Source: Isoetes taiwanensis
Taxonomy: Eukaryota > Streptophyta > Lycopodiopsida > Isoetales > Isoetaceae
Length of the DNA stretch: 64,000 nucleotides
Direction of reading: 5' to 3'
NCBI GenBank assembly: GCA_021234155.1
Contig: JAJEKV010000002.1
Span: 29,693,115 to 29,757,114, forward strand
Shown here: positions 10,536 through 21,662 of the stretch, piece after piece
How the letters are laid out: each line of letters begins with the position of its first letter
How positions within the stretch are numbered: the first letter of the stretch is position 1
Program-made: the position numbers and the translations under genes
The notes under the pieces: model-generated
What the model was told of the DNA's origin: nothing
Database searches by the model: none
The model's input: the letters and a program-made list of their open reading frames with translations, nothing else

Positions 10536-11339
10536 CTGCGACTATAGTTCTTGTGGCTGGACATGGTATATCGTTTGTTTGATCTCTGCAGATGGGTCAG
10601 AATATGTGATATCAGTTCCCCAGATCATGATGTAGTCATGTTACAGTATGACCAGGATCTGGTCATGTTATCTGTAAAATCAACCAATCGATTTTGGGTT
10701 TTTAAGGGGTAAGGCTACCAAATCTCACTTATTACGGAGAGGCACTGCTACATTTGCCCAATTTTAGGGAAGATCCAAAATTCTGCCTCCTAAGCTTTTC
10801 TTATTAATAGCAGCCAATTGAGTTAAAAGTATGCATTGGTGTGCAATTATGATAAGTCCACGTAAACAAACACTTAGAATTGAAGATAATGGAAGAAGAT
10901 CTGACCAATTCCCTTAATCAATTCGAAGCATAGAATAGATCATAGAAAAATACTTCCTTCTATAACTTAAATAATTTTTTCCAGGATTTTCCAACTAACA
11001 ACTGCAAACAGAGCAACATAGCAAGGGCTCAGAAATATATTATGAATCCAAAACCATACAATTGCACTGTTAGCAACATACCTCTGATTTTGGCAAATAT
11101 ATTAGACATCCAAGAAGGGCATCGATACTCTCTAGAGATTGGGGTTGAAACCTACTTCTGGAAAGCAGTAACCTCTGCTGCGGTACCCTATTCAAGGCCA
11201 TGAAATTATGCATGGCAACTTCTGAGGCTATTTGAACAAAGCCAGAAATTGTCATCTTGGCTTTGCAGAAAACCATCATGCCAAATTCTATGCCCAGATT
11301 CTATGTTTATGGCAATACTAAAAACTGAGAGATAACTCG
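10536..11339. other. Non-coding stretch
   Basis: No gene or repeat recognised. It lies 3' of the putative minus-strand gene and may include its 3' untranslated region. Confidence 0.35.
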
Positions 11340-13211
11340 TCATTTTTGCTGCAAAGCCTTGTGGGCATGTATCTGTCTCTTGAGCTTCTCGAAGGCCATA
11401 GAATTCTTCTTATCGAAACCAAGATTGTTCCCTGCAATAAGATTAAAAATAAATCCTATCTAATGTTTAATAAAGAAGCAACATAATGTTTAACCAATGC
11501 TAGGTAGCAGTCATTGCTTATGTAAGTACTCTGTTTTTGCATGATGGGGCATGATGCTGGATGTGATAATACCTACAGCTATAGAACAGTGCACCACATG
11601 ACTGTTCAAGTATCTATTTCTATGATGCAAGTTAACACCAGCATTGAGTTGAGACCAACACCAAGCTTCTGATAGCTCTGTTTCAAGAAATGCAGGGCAT
11701 GATGATATAGGCAATGGATCAGCAAAGCAAGCTAGGTATGCTTGAGATTAAATGTTTATCAGAGCCCATTTTCGCTCATAATCACTCTTCCATTTTCTCC
11801 TATCTTAGTCATCCACAACTCTTAAGTTGCTGCAGACATGGAAAAAACAACAGAGGCACAAAGCCATGACAGTTTAAGAGCTCCAAATTACCTTAATGTC
11901 ACAAATTTGTTGAAGCCTCTTTGGCATACCTCTTGCCATTCTGCACAAAACAGGAAGGAAAAGTGGTTGATGGAGCAAGGATACATGGCATCCACTCTGA
12001 AACAACGACAAAACAAAATCGTAGGGCTCGTTAGGGAAAAGGTGAGATTTTGGAAGGTTGAGAAATAGATCTGCAGCCCAAGATCTGAGCCGTTGGATCT
12101 AGGGCTGGGCCACCACTTACACTAAAAATTTATAGTATAGGATACTTGTGAACTGTGAATTGCCAGCATGTCTAAGAGATTCTTCTTGACTAAAGATTGT
12201 TACCGTTATATGCATAGAGTTTTGAGCTTGAAAAAAAATGCTGCAAAGAAACCAAAAAAAAAAGCCCGTACTGGCCCACAGCTTACTTGCAAGAAAGTAA
12301 ATTATAATAATCTTATTGCTTTGTTTTTTTTTTATAGCTATAACATATGCATTATATAATAGATGGTGTCCGCTTAAGCACTTTAAATTTAGGAACATAC
12401 ACTTACATTTCACTTCACCAGCAAAGGAGAACAATCTCGTGCTGTTGTAATTGGCAGTTTGTGAACTTAAGACATCAACCCCAGATTATTTGACAAAGAA
12501 CGAAGTCCAAAGCCTGTGCAACAAAACCCCAAAGAACAAAATCACATTGGTTCCAAATGTCGCAAGCTCCTATACCAGATCACTTATCAACCTATTTTAT
12601 TTAGAGTCCTATATACGACATGCAAGTTGATGCAGCATACACTTACCCAAGGGAGTGCAAGTGTATTGAAAGGACGACAAATTTGGAGAATAAAAGTACC
12701 TACAAAATCATCTACAACAAATATGGCATACAACAAATGCAACACATAGGTCTTAGGATATAAACCTCAATCAATTTATCTCAATTGATTGATAACATCG
12801 CCCATTTAAGAGCTCGCAAGTTCAGCAAACATGGCATTCAAAGCAATTTTCAAGCACATCTAAAATCTAAGAAAGCTGCAGATTGGTTGTTGGAGCATGC
12901 AATTCTAAACACATACCAAATGCATTTATAGATAGGGTGTGGCATAGGATTTCTAGCTTAAATTCGGCTTGGAGGCAAGCAAAGCACATTCGCAACCTTG
13001 TTCCAGATATGTCATGTGTATGGATGCTTCCATCTGTAAGTATTATAAGATAGATCTTGCTAGCTTGGCATTAATAGAGCTTGCTTAATAAAAAACATCC
13101 ATTGGACTTAGCTTCAAGAAACAGCATTAAGTCTTACCCTTCCTTGCTTCTTCTGGCCTTTTCCATTCGAGGGTGCTCTTCTTCACCAAATACCAATAAG
13201 CTTTGTAATTC
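11340..13211 (-). CDS. Putative small spliced gene, unrecognised
   Basis: Three candidate exons on the minus strand have good borders: 13211-13138 (acceptor tttag, donor GGgtaag), 11940-11892 (acceptor tgtgcag, donor AAGgtaa) and 11431-11340 (acceptor ttgcag, ending in TGA). The first two join in one frame and give a coherent segment (YWYLVKKSTLEWKRPEEARK then EWQEVCQRGFNKF). The last encodes KKNSMAFEKLKRQIHAHKAL and a stop, but its phase does not follow directly from the second, so an exon is missing or the call is wrong. The 5' end is unknown. I do not recognise the family. Confidence 0.3.
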
Positions 13212-14063
13212 CTAAACAGATGCACGACTGCTGGGCTTGATAATCACTTACCTGATCACAAAAACGAAGCTGATAATGGGAATGAAGCCCACTTTCAATG
13301 AAACCTTTACAAAAAAAAAAAAGGCAAATCAGAAAATATGGATCAGAAAAACATACGTACGGCATCAAAAAATCACATCTTATTGCTTGAAAATGATGGC
13401 ACTCTGATATACGGACTTGAATCGGGTACTGCTCGAACTTTTGTTACAACAGCAGATACAACTAATGCATCAAATAGAAGGAGAATGTTATAACAGCAAG
13501 AATCTATTTATTAGATGATGCACAGTCCAAATCTTATCGCTTCTTGAATGAAAGAAGAAAATGCCAGAAGATGCCTTCACATATTTGAACAACACTTTCC
13601 ATTATGCAAAAGGCAACACAAAACAAACCGTGAAGCGAAATGCACTCTTGGAATCGCCGGAGCAGAGAAAAATACGGAATGGAATAGGGCTCCTCCTCAT
13701 GTACTTGCGACCTATTGTGAACTGAAAGCTTCAACTGGTTCTACTCAACCACTACGACTCCTCCTACTAATGCCCATTCAGCTTCGGCTAAGTAGCAAGA
13801 ATTCAAAATGCAAAGAAAAAGGCGCCCCAAGATTCAAATCTATGTGTAGCGCAGGGGCAGAGGGAAAAGAGAGTTTCTAAACGTACTAAAAGCATGTTGA
13901 TTCTGCTGACCCTTATGAAAGTGCAAGTTCTGGCAGTGGCTACAACAGATCCGGACCCTTCTGAATACGAAATGAAGCGCACAGAGAAATGAAAGAGCTG
14001 GATTCAAAACTGGCAATCAATGCTGTTAACCTGCATCCCGCAAGAGGAGACGCAAGTGGGAAG
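13212..14063. other. Non-coding stretch
   Basis: Nothing supportable. Open frames on both strands here have no recognisable composition or domain. Confidence 0.35.
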
Positions 14064-14097
14064 GGAACGCCGCATACGGCGTAACATGCGGCGTTCC
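14064..14097. repeat. Perfect 12-bp inverted repeat
   Basis: ggaacgccgcat (14064-14075) and its exact complement (14086-14097) flank a 10-base spacer that itself contains acggcgt. The GC-rich word stands out from AT-rich surroundings. Function unknown. Confidence 0.85.
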
Positions 14098-14222
14098 ATG
14101 GCACAGTTCCCAACCCCATCACAAAATAAAAAAGAAGATATTGGTAATATTATTATTTGTGCTATTGATATGGCACGAAGTCTAATATTTCTCCTAGCTC
14201 TATACTTGAGATCTTTCTAAGA

Positions 14223-14544
14223 GGGTAAAAGCATGTTAGGGTGTCCCTTAAAAAGTATTATTTAGTGACTAAAAAGGTACCTAAAAAGGTAGCCAGAACT
14301 GGGTACTGGGTACCTGTATAATATCTCAATATAAGGTATGTTTTAGAACTTTTTATATATATATTGGTCTCCGATAGCATTATCTTTACCTTAACTTTGA
14401 ATATTACCATGTCCTTGACTTTTATTTTGGATTTTTGTATTAGTTTTAATGAAAAGAAAAATGAGAAAGTACCCAGTTCAGAAGTACCTAGTGTATGTAC
14501 TTTTGCAGGTTCCAAAAGTGGTACACCCTAACATGCTTTTACCC
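14223..14544. mobile_element. MITE, copy 1
   Basis: 322-bp non-coding element with perfect 22-bp terminal inverted repeats starting gggtaaaagcatg. It is flanked by AAGA (14219-14222 and 14545-14548), a 4-bp target duplication. A second copy in opposite orientation lies at 48445-48765. Both copies keep a short open frame that encodes no known protein. Superfamily not clear; 4-bp duplications are uncommon. Confidence 0.93.
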
Positions 14545-14569
14545 AAGAGCTTGGAGCTGGTGTAGATGG

Positions 14570-15079
14570 TCAACGGTCATATGTTGGCATACGTTGTGGT
14601 TTCATATATACTGATGGCATAGGTTTATTAAGGTGGGTTGATAGTTTCGGACCAGGACTCGGAGTTTCTTCACATCGATGATGTATGGGTGGTAGGTTTA
14701 TAACTATAGAAAATTGTGGATGTGCATGTGGACATGCACAATCGCACGGGGATGGGGATGGTGTAGGTTTGGGCTTTGGTTCAGGTCCTGGTTCTGGTGT
14801 ATCTTCCAATGCACATCCCACTGGACGTTGTGGACATCCTGATGTTGTTATGCTAATAGTCCTGCAAAACAACCATGTATAAAATTGAAGATGAGCAACA
14901 ACAACAAAGGCAGCAATAGCAGCAACAACATCAACATTAACATACCATGTTATATCACCTACATTTGGGGAACAATGTGGTACGTCATGGCCCGTTTCAT
15001 TAGCAACATCATGAGCTTGTGCCAATGATGCAAGAGCTAAGAATGCAAACATAAAAAGTATCTTCATGATAGTAAACAT
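14570..15079 (-). CDS. Secreted proline-rich cysteine-containing small protein
   Basis: The ATG at 15079 or, more likely because of the TATA position, 15067 (MKILFMFAFLALASLAQAHD) begins a clear signal peptide with cleavage after AQA. The mature part is rich in Pro and Cys, with a PEPGPEPKPKPTPSPSP spacer, a CDCACPHAHP cluster and about nine Cys overall, suggesting a disulfide-bonded apoplastic or cell-wall protein. The frame is open for 169 residues, but 14945-14862 looks like an 84-nt GT-AG intron (donor gtatgtt, acceptor ttttgcag) that splits a Trp codon and preserves frame. Splicing removes a very hydrophobic stretch rich in Val and Ala. No family recognised. Confidence 0.6.
   Translation of the reverse strand: MFTIMKILFMFAFLALASLAQAHDVANETGHDVPHCSPNVGDITWYVNVDVVAAIAAFVVVAHLQFYTWLFCRTISITTSGCPQRPVGCALEDTPEPGPEPKPKPTPSPSPCDCACPHAHPQFSIVINLPPIHHRCEETPSPGPKLSTHLNKPMPSVYMKPQRMPTYDR
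14862..14945 (-). other. Probable 84-nt in-frame intron
   Basis: Donor TG|gtatgtt and acceptor ttttgcag|G with a pyrimidine-rich 3' part. The length is a multiple of three with no stop, so retention would insert 28 residues resembling a membrane segment (VVAAIAAFVVVAHL). Confidence 0.6.
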
Positions 15080-15103
15080 GCTTTCTGTAGTAGAATCAAA
15101 GTG

Positions 15104-15113
15104 CCTTTATATA
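15104..15113 (-). promoter_or_regulatory. TATA box of the secreted peptide gene
   Basis: Minus-strand tatataaagg. A start of transcription about 30 bases downstream would fall near 15080, which favours the second ATG (15067) as the true start. Confidence 0.6.
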
Positions 15114-15471
15114 GCCAAGAAGCTTCACATCCCAAGCATGAGATCCTTCTTTTGAGGTTGGTACGCTTCTCATGCAATTGTTGTTTTATTCTTCGAAGTC
15201 AACTTATTAATGTTGCACACACAATCACGACCTTTACTCCAATTAAGATTTTTAGATTTTATGCTATTGACAAGGACATGAATGGATTTAATGGCATAAC
15301 AAATAATGTGGTATTTTTTACTGGATTTCATCATGCAATCAATGATGATAAAATATGTATACCAATCTCAAAATTATATAATTAGTGAAATGAGGGAATC
15401 CTCCTTTTTTTATAAGTGATATACCACCTACATGTACAGGGTGGCAGAAAAAAACTCATAATTATATACTA
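15114..15471. other. Spacer upstream of the secreted peptide gene
   Basis: AT-rich promoter-proximal DNA. No coding or repeat feature supported apart from the TATA box. Confidence 0.35.
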
Positions 15472-15498
15472 CTAGATATGGTGCCCGGCATTGCCAGG
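15472..15498 (-). mobile_element. Helitron-like 3' terminus
   Basis: Minus-strand hairpin gcctggcaatgccgggc (one mismatch in the stem) followed by CTAG and host T. Same layout as at 9388 and 38704. The body, to the right, is undefined. Confidence 0.5.
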
Positions 15499-16440
15499 CG
15501 TAACTACAGTTTTATATGAATAAGATGTAGGATTTAAGAACATATGTAGGGTTCTCAATCATGCTTCTTTTAAGTTATTGTCCAAGTTGGACATCACAGT
15601 TTGCTTGATTGTAAAATGACAATTGCATCTGCAACATACTATAAAAGTGGCGTATATATCTCACAACAGTCGTAGTGAACCCAGTGCCACCTGTTTGGCA
15701 TGTAAAGTAGTTCTTACGTAAGTTATTATTATTTGGCATGTAAAGTGAAGAATATTTCAAAGAAATGGGGAACGGATTGCCATCCTTTATTAATCATATG
15801 ATATTAGACAAAACGAGATGTTCATTCCAAGAGCACTCTAAAATATTAACTTGCTGAATAATAATTTTGTTTTTCTAGCTTGCTCTGAATGCACACCTTA
15901 TTTAATTTGCTATGTTCGATGCAACCAGTAGCAAGAAAGAAGAGTACATGCTAGAAAAAAAACATGGGAAAGGAAAGATCATAAAAACTAAAGTGTCTTA
16001 GGGATCTACTGATTCCTTAAGATGTAGTCAGCAGCTCTATAGAAAAACACAGATAGAAACCAGAGGTCTCGATATGTTGTACCGAAGAATCTATGTCACC
16101 TTTTTTGGGAATGGCCTGTAAGGCATGAATATCATCATATATATAAACACACTTTGATGTGTGGGACACATCGGTTGCTCATTTCCATCTAGGCTGTCGA
16201 ATTTCAGGGGTTAAATCTCGGCCACATGTTTAGATGTGTGGGCATGCGTGGGCATGCATGGGGGCATGCACCTCATCTGTGAATCGTTGGATCAAAGGGG
16301 AAGGCAAAATCATAGCCCTTGATTTTTTTTATTGGGAAGGTGCAACGAAGGTTCCTTAAAGGTGATTTGGTGTAGCAAATGTTAGGTGTTAGATCAAAAG
16401 ATGAGGATAAATCCTAGCCATTAAGTTTTTATATTAATCT
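15499..16440. other. Non-coding stretch
   Basis: No gene recognised; AT-rich with a short repeated word (ttatttggcatgtaaagt twice near 15690-15745). Confidence 0.4.
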
Positions 16441-16978
16441 AAAGGAACCTCAATAGAACCTTCATGGAATCTTGAGGATCTTTGAGAATCTAGGGGAATC
16501 TTCATAGAATCTTAGAGAATCTATGAAAATCTACATAGAATTGTGGGGGATCTCTGGGAGGGAGAATCTTTGAGAATGTAGGGGTATCCTCATAAGATCT
16601 AAGGGAGGCTAAGAGAATCTGCATAGATTCTTGAGGAATCTATAGAAATCTTAGGATAGTCTTTGGGAATTCAGAGGAATCTCCAGAGAATCTTAGGGAC
16701 TATGAAAATCTCAAAAGGATCTATGGGAATCTGGGGGAATCTTCATAGATTTTTTGAGAATCTAGGGGAATCTTGATAGGATCTTAGAGAGTCTAGGAGA
16801 ATCTACATAGAATCTTGGGGAATCGTGTGAATCTTGAGAGAATCTTTGGGAATTTAGAGGAATCTTGATGGAAACTTTGGAAATCTAGGGGAATCTTGAT
16901 GGAATATTGGAGAGTCTAAGGGAATCTTCATAGGATCTTAGAGAATCCACATAGAATATTGAAGAATCTATAAACGCC
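16441..16978. repeat. Degenerate short tandem array rich in GAATCTT
   Basis: About 540 bp composed of irregular units such as ggaatcttcatagaatctt, many containing GAAnnTTC. A related array lies at 32800-33450. It begins directly at the 3' end of the gene at 16981. Confidence 0.8.
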
Positions 16979-16980
16979 AC

Positions 16981-18692
16981 CTAATATACTAACCTTTTAT
17001 AAAGGAAGACTTCGCCCATTACGTTTAATGTTGCACTAATCTCTGCGAGGTCCTCTGCAGGCGCTTGGGGGCTTAGAAACCGACACCTCCTGTGGTTGTA
17101 ATGAAGTAGATATATGGTTTGTCCTGTTTGCTTAGCCTGGTTGGAGAGAAATCTTTGTTCTTCAATAGAATACTGTCCATCAATAATAAGAAAGCATACA
17201 TTTGGGTTCTCCACTGTAAGCTCCTCCAGCATTGTCCACTGGAGTGGAGCATCCTTTTTCTTATCCCAAGGAAGCTCCTCTGCTGGCATGGGGACTTGGC
17301 CTGAATTCCTCACCATCGCCCTCAAGATTTCTCTTGCATGCTCAGGGTCAAACCTCCTGCTAATAAATGTTGACTTATGCGATCTCACCAGGCGGTCAAC
17401 ATGGATGGGATGTGTAAAAGATTGGCCCAAGTGGATAGTTGTTTGCATGCTTGACTAGCCTACTCATTGCCTCCAGCTGCAAATTTTTGAACTCATTTTC
17501 TGCCAGCATGCCATCAACTGTTGCAGCTGGGATGTCCTTTCCTAAGTCCAGCAATCTTCTACATCCCTAATATCATTTTGATGCTTCAAGTCCTCCAGGT
17601 AGTAGCTTGGAAAAGGTCCTTGCAAAGCTCTCCTCACTAAAGACACACCTTCACTTATAGATATTGGAGTGAGAGTAGTATTTTGAGGCCATCCATAGTT
17701 GAAATATGACTCAGCACTCACATCCTTCTTCATTAGACCCTCTTTGAAACTTGTTGCCCTGGCATGTGTAAATCTGATGAGATCTTTCTTGTGGTTCTTC
17801 ACAACCTCCGCCAGGAGCTGACAATATATGTCATCGTGCTCCTCACAAGTGATAAGAATACCTTGTTTCTTCATGAGATCGGTCTCTTTTTCCCTGGAGT
17901 GTAACACAAAATTCACCTTACCATTAGTTTTACCTACGTCAACATACCACTCCGCACCATCATCCATCTTCTCCTCAGGGCATCGAGGATCTGTGTCTGC
18001 TCTGATAAATCCATCGATAATGCATAGGGTACTGCATCCTCGTCGGACTTTTCCTTCTTCTGTGAGCTTGAGGTTGCAGGAGCATCTTCCGAGCCTCTTG
18101 CGTTTTTAGGAGGAGGTGTAACAACTACCAACCGGTTTTGCCTCTTCTTCCCTGCAAACGAGGGTGCAATACGTGTTAGCGCGATTTCAAGTTGTCTATC
18201 CAACATCTAGATGAAATCTAAAGTAGCAACTAAACCATTCCAGACAGACTAAACTGTAAATAATGGCATACAGTCGCCAATTATAAACAGATTAATCACA
18301 TGTACGACAAAAAAGCAAAGGCTGAACAATTACTCATAGGTAGGACAATTAACACGGGAAAAATAATTTACTCACTGCCAAACAAATTATAGACAGAACA
18401 ATTAATCACAGGCAGGACAATTAAACACAGGAAGGACAATTATACAAAGGCAGATTTAACTCACTGCCAGAGAAATGATAGACCGAACAATTAAGCCAGG
18501 CAGAAGATTTATAGATATTACATAAAGAACAAACAGTGTACAATAAATAGACCAATGAACAGAACCCTAAATACTGAACAAATAATAGAACACTGAACAA
18601 ATGACATACAGAATGATGAAGAATACTGAACCTTGAGCGGCTTCTCTCGTGGCTCGGCCAGAGTTCGGAGCAGCATGACCTTTGGGCGGCAT
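16981..18692 (-). pseudogene. Unknown protein, C-terminus weakly ParB-like; frameshifted
   Basis: Exon 1 (18692-18632) starts MPPKGHAAPNSG and joins by a phase-1 intron (donor Ggttcag, acceptor tttgcag) to a long exon at 18151 (GKKRQNRLVVVTPPPK). Coding potential then runs to 16981 but changes frame three times: near 17975, near 17555 and near 17440. The last 155 residues contain IHVDRLVRSHKSTFISRRFD and later NVCFLIIDGQYSIEEQRFLS, spaced like the start and 'dG.hR' parts of ParB/sulfiredoxin-like domains. That resemblance is my inference and weak. The even coding signal between the shifts suggests a recently broken gene or repeated sequence errors. Confidence 0.5.
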
Positions 18693-18699
18693 TTTCGCA

Positions 18700-19094
18700 A
18701 AGATCTTGTGCGCATTGAAGTTCTTGAGCACCTCGAAGCAAATCTACAATCAAGAAGCAAAAAAAAAAAAAAAAAAAAATCAAATTGTTATATAGATTTC
18801 AATAAGTAGTCGACAGTTGGGTTTGGCTAGTCGATTCGACTTTGGATCGACGGATGTCAATCTGATAGACTTTAGATCGACGGTTGGATAGATGCGAGCG
18901 GTTATTTAGATGTCCCGGATTGACTTCAAATCGACGGTCAGAAATTTTACGATTGTGCCTAATGGACGGCACGCGATTGGACTGGCAATTAATTGTTTGA
19001 CGATTGCCGTATTATGAAATCCAAAATTAGATTTCACTCAGCTGCTAAAAAAAACAAGTACAATTAACGGGTAATTTGAAAATGCCACCTAATC
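18700..19094. other. Spacer with poly(A) tract and short repeats
   Basis: Includes a 21-base A run (about 18758) and a local repeat of 'gatcgacgg' (18830-18940). No gene. Confidence 0.45.
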
Positions 19095-19442
19095 TTGCCG
19101 TCAGCCTTTCTTGCCATTCGAAAATCCATACCAAGAAATCAAAAGAACTCGGAAGAACTGGGAAGACATCTCCGCCTGTACGATGTTGAACACATTCGTG
19201 TAAGTTCGTCTGCTCCTGCAATTCAATCCCATAACCTTACCAGATTCAACAGCATTGGAGAGGAATGCTACATGCTGATGACGAATTTGAAGAGGAGGGT
19301 GGGGAATTGCAAGATTGAATCAATCGATCCGGAAGCAGTATGCCATGGAGTTCCTCTGGGAAGTGATCATGTGCAGATCTTAGTTACCATTTGCTATTTC
19401 CATGACAAAGCATTATCCAGAAGGCATCCTATGGAGACATAG
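19095..19442 (+). CDS. 115-residue open frame, doubtful
   Basis: An uninterrupted ATG-to-stop frame of ordinary composition (MPSAFLAIRKSIPRNQ...). No motif, signal or neighbour supports a function. It may be a chance frame or a relic exon. Confidence 0.15.
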   Translation: MPSAFLAIRKSIPRNQKNSEELGRHLRLYDVEHIRVSSSAPAIQSHNLTRFNSIGEECYMLMTNLKRRVGNCKIESIDPEAVCHGVPLGSDHVQILVTICYFHDKALSRRHPMET

Positions 19443-19764
19443 TCGAAAAACGCATCGGATGGCCAGTAACTCACCTTAAAAAGGAGAGGAAGATGCATCA
19501 AAAAAAGTAGATTGAGTTCATTTACTAAGAAGTTCATATGCTCATGGCTGATTCTGTCATATGTATAAAAGTATTAGGCCTGCACACCAGACCAGTCACA
19601 TAAAATAAGTTTACAAGACACTCTGAGTTCATATATTAGGAATCTGATAGCTCGGGGTTGTTCAGTCAAAATTTCAAAATTATAAGGCCTGCAGTCGGGA
19701 CCATTCAGGAGTTTACAAAACACTAAACAATCTTTACATTTATCTACATAGGTCTGTGTATTAT

Positions 19765-21137
19765 TCCTCAGTAGTATCAAATGCTGGCACAGGAGAAGCT
19801 GGCACAGCAGAAGTAGAATACAAGTGAAGCTAGCACTGTAAGGTTGGAACAAGAGAATCTGGCACAACAGAATCTGGCAAATTAGATGGTATAACTATTG
19901 GGCTATTACACAAAATGTCCTCGAGCTCTACAATTCTCATTCTCAGCTGAAAAAATCGTAGAAAACATGTGAGTGTACGGGAGGGGGTTTTTTTTGGGCC
20001 AAAACCGTACCCATATATGGGAGGGGGTATTTTTCTTGCTTGAATTCCGTATATATATAAGAGAAATATGGTAGGGGTATATAAAATATGAGGTATATTT
20101 TCTTACGAAATTTCTGTATAAGGGATAATTTCTCTTAACCCTATGCATGCACATGCCATATAGACTTTACATTAGGTGCACCCCCCGGGGAACATACCTC
20201 ACCAAGAACTATCATATTATGGCGGTAAATATCCAGACCTTTACGAAATTCGAAGATTAGTGTAGGCCCTGGCACAAAATCTTCTTCTGCACAGGAGGAA
20301 CTTCAGTTGAATATGCGCTAGGCGTGTATTCAAACTGCTCAACCTCAATGTCATTAGAGTTTACGCTAGGCATGGGAGGTGGAGGCGCCCCCTCCACCAG
20401 ATGAGTCCTGGCATTCCTGAAGGGAAGTGATAATTAATGATCTACGCAAAAAAAATACAGTATAGACAACAAAAGGGGATTTGAACCAGAAGGAAACAAA
20501 AAAAGGATTTGAACTATTTATTCACACTTGGCGTGTAAGAGATTAATAGTAGCAATTGTACATTAGCCAGGCGTGAATTGGGCTAATTTACAATTTAAAC
20601 TCTTTAAATGCAATAGTAGAATTAGCAGAAGGCACTTAATGTCAAATTGCTAATTCGCGCTTGGCGTGTAAGAGATTAATATTAAGGAAACTAGCCATTG
20701 TATTCAATTCATACTAGGCGTGAATTGGGCTAATTTACAATTTAAACTCTTTGAATACAATAGTAGAATTAGCAGAAGGCACTTAATGCCCAATTGCTAA
20801 TTCGCACTTGGCGTGTAAGAGATTAATATTTAGAAAACTAGCCATTGTATGCAATTCACGCCAAGCGTGAATTGGGCTAATTTACAATTTAAACTCTTTG
20901 CGCGCAAACTTAATTTGTGCCTAACGTGAATTAGCTTACTTTTTCATTGCCTGGGCGAAGCTTGCCCTCAAGAAAAAACTCCTTGCACTCCTCCAGATTG
21001 TGATGCAAAAGGCAGCCACAGCTGCATCTGCATCTGCGGAAGGGGGGAAGGGATTTGGAGATCAATTTTCTGATCTCCTTCTTTGCCTCTTTCAGGCGAC
21101 TCCGGTGGGATGCAGCGGGAGCAGCATGGCTCACCAT
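19765..21137 (-). CDS. Putative three-exon gene, unrecognised
   Basis: The minus-strand ATG at 21137 opens MVSHAAPAASHRSRLKEAKK, with a Cys cluster (RCRCSCGCLLHHNLEEC), to a donor AAAgtaagc at about 20938. A second exon (acceptor ccttcag, about 20417) encodes EGAPPPPMPSVNSNDIEVEQ and, after a small frame change, a segment with FEFRKGLDIYRHNMIVL before a gtgag donor near 20200. A third (acceptor near 19950) reads MRIVELEDILCNSP and a Ser/Val/Pro-rich tail. The Arg-Met-Ile-Val-Glu-Leu-Glu stretch may be a coiled coil. The tail carries a stop after VPTLQC, with similar Pro-rich coding beyond it. The exons are separated by spacers with tandem repeats. No family recognised; could be an orphan gene or a relic. 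Confidence 0.35.
20526..20905. repeat. Tandem repeat, about 133-147 bp x 3
   Basis: Three units, each starting near 'ttggcgtgtaagagattaat' (20528, 20661, 20808) and containing 'ggcgtgaattgggctaattt'. It lies in the presumed first intron of the minus-strand gene. Confidence 0.85.
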
Positions 21138-21239
21138 GATCGGAGGCACAGGAAGGAAGGAAGGTGAAGGCGCTTGAAGGAGAATGAAGGGTTTGAAAAT
21201 GAAGGAGAAAAGGTTCCTGTTGCATGCAAGATTTCGTAT

Positions 21240-21662
21240 AGCCTAGTAGGTGCGAGTATAAGTATGCTTCCATCACATCATATGCGAATTATACCCTATA
21301 TGAATTAGCTATCATCAATTCTCTAGAATCACTTACACTCTATGTTATCATTAATTCTCTAGAATTGCCGACACGTCAGCTATACTTACAACCTATTTTT
21401 ATACTTAATACTCTAGAATTACACCCTATACGAATTAGCTATCATTAATTCTCTAGAATTACTTACACCATTATGTTATCATTAATTCTCTATAATTATC
21501 TACACGTCAGTTATACTTACAACCTATTTTTGCCTATACTTATAACCTATATTTGTCCATTTTATGGGTTTTTTTTTTTTTTGTATTTTTTGACGTTGCC
21601 CTTTAATCTATTCTCATATTTACTTTGTCTTTTTTTTTGAGCTAATACTAAGAACATTTAAA
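21240..21662. repeat. Duplicated AT-rich block with 'attctctagaatt' words
   Basis: A unit of about 140 bp containing 'gctatcattaattctctaga', 'cacgtcag' and 'cttacaacctatttt' is present twice (about 21300-21415 and 21430-21545). No gene. Confidence 0.7.

Noticed and set aside
14258-14515. Conserved small open frame in both MITE copies
   Set aside because: It is explained by the shared MITE sequence; it starts in the terminal region, differs in length between copies and has no known motif.
14570-15079. Secreted protein as a toxin or defensin
   Set aside because: Cys spacing does not fit a defensin, thionin or other family I know; only a secreted Pro/Cys-rich protein can be supported.
16441-16978. 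Array as a promoter of the gene at 16981-18692
   Set aside because: The gene is on the minus strand, so the array is at its 3' end.
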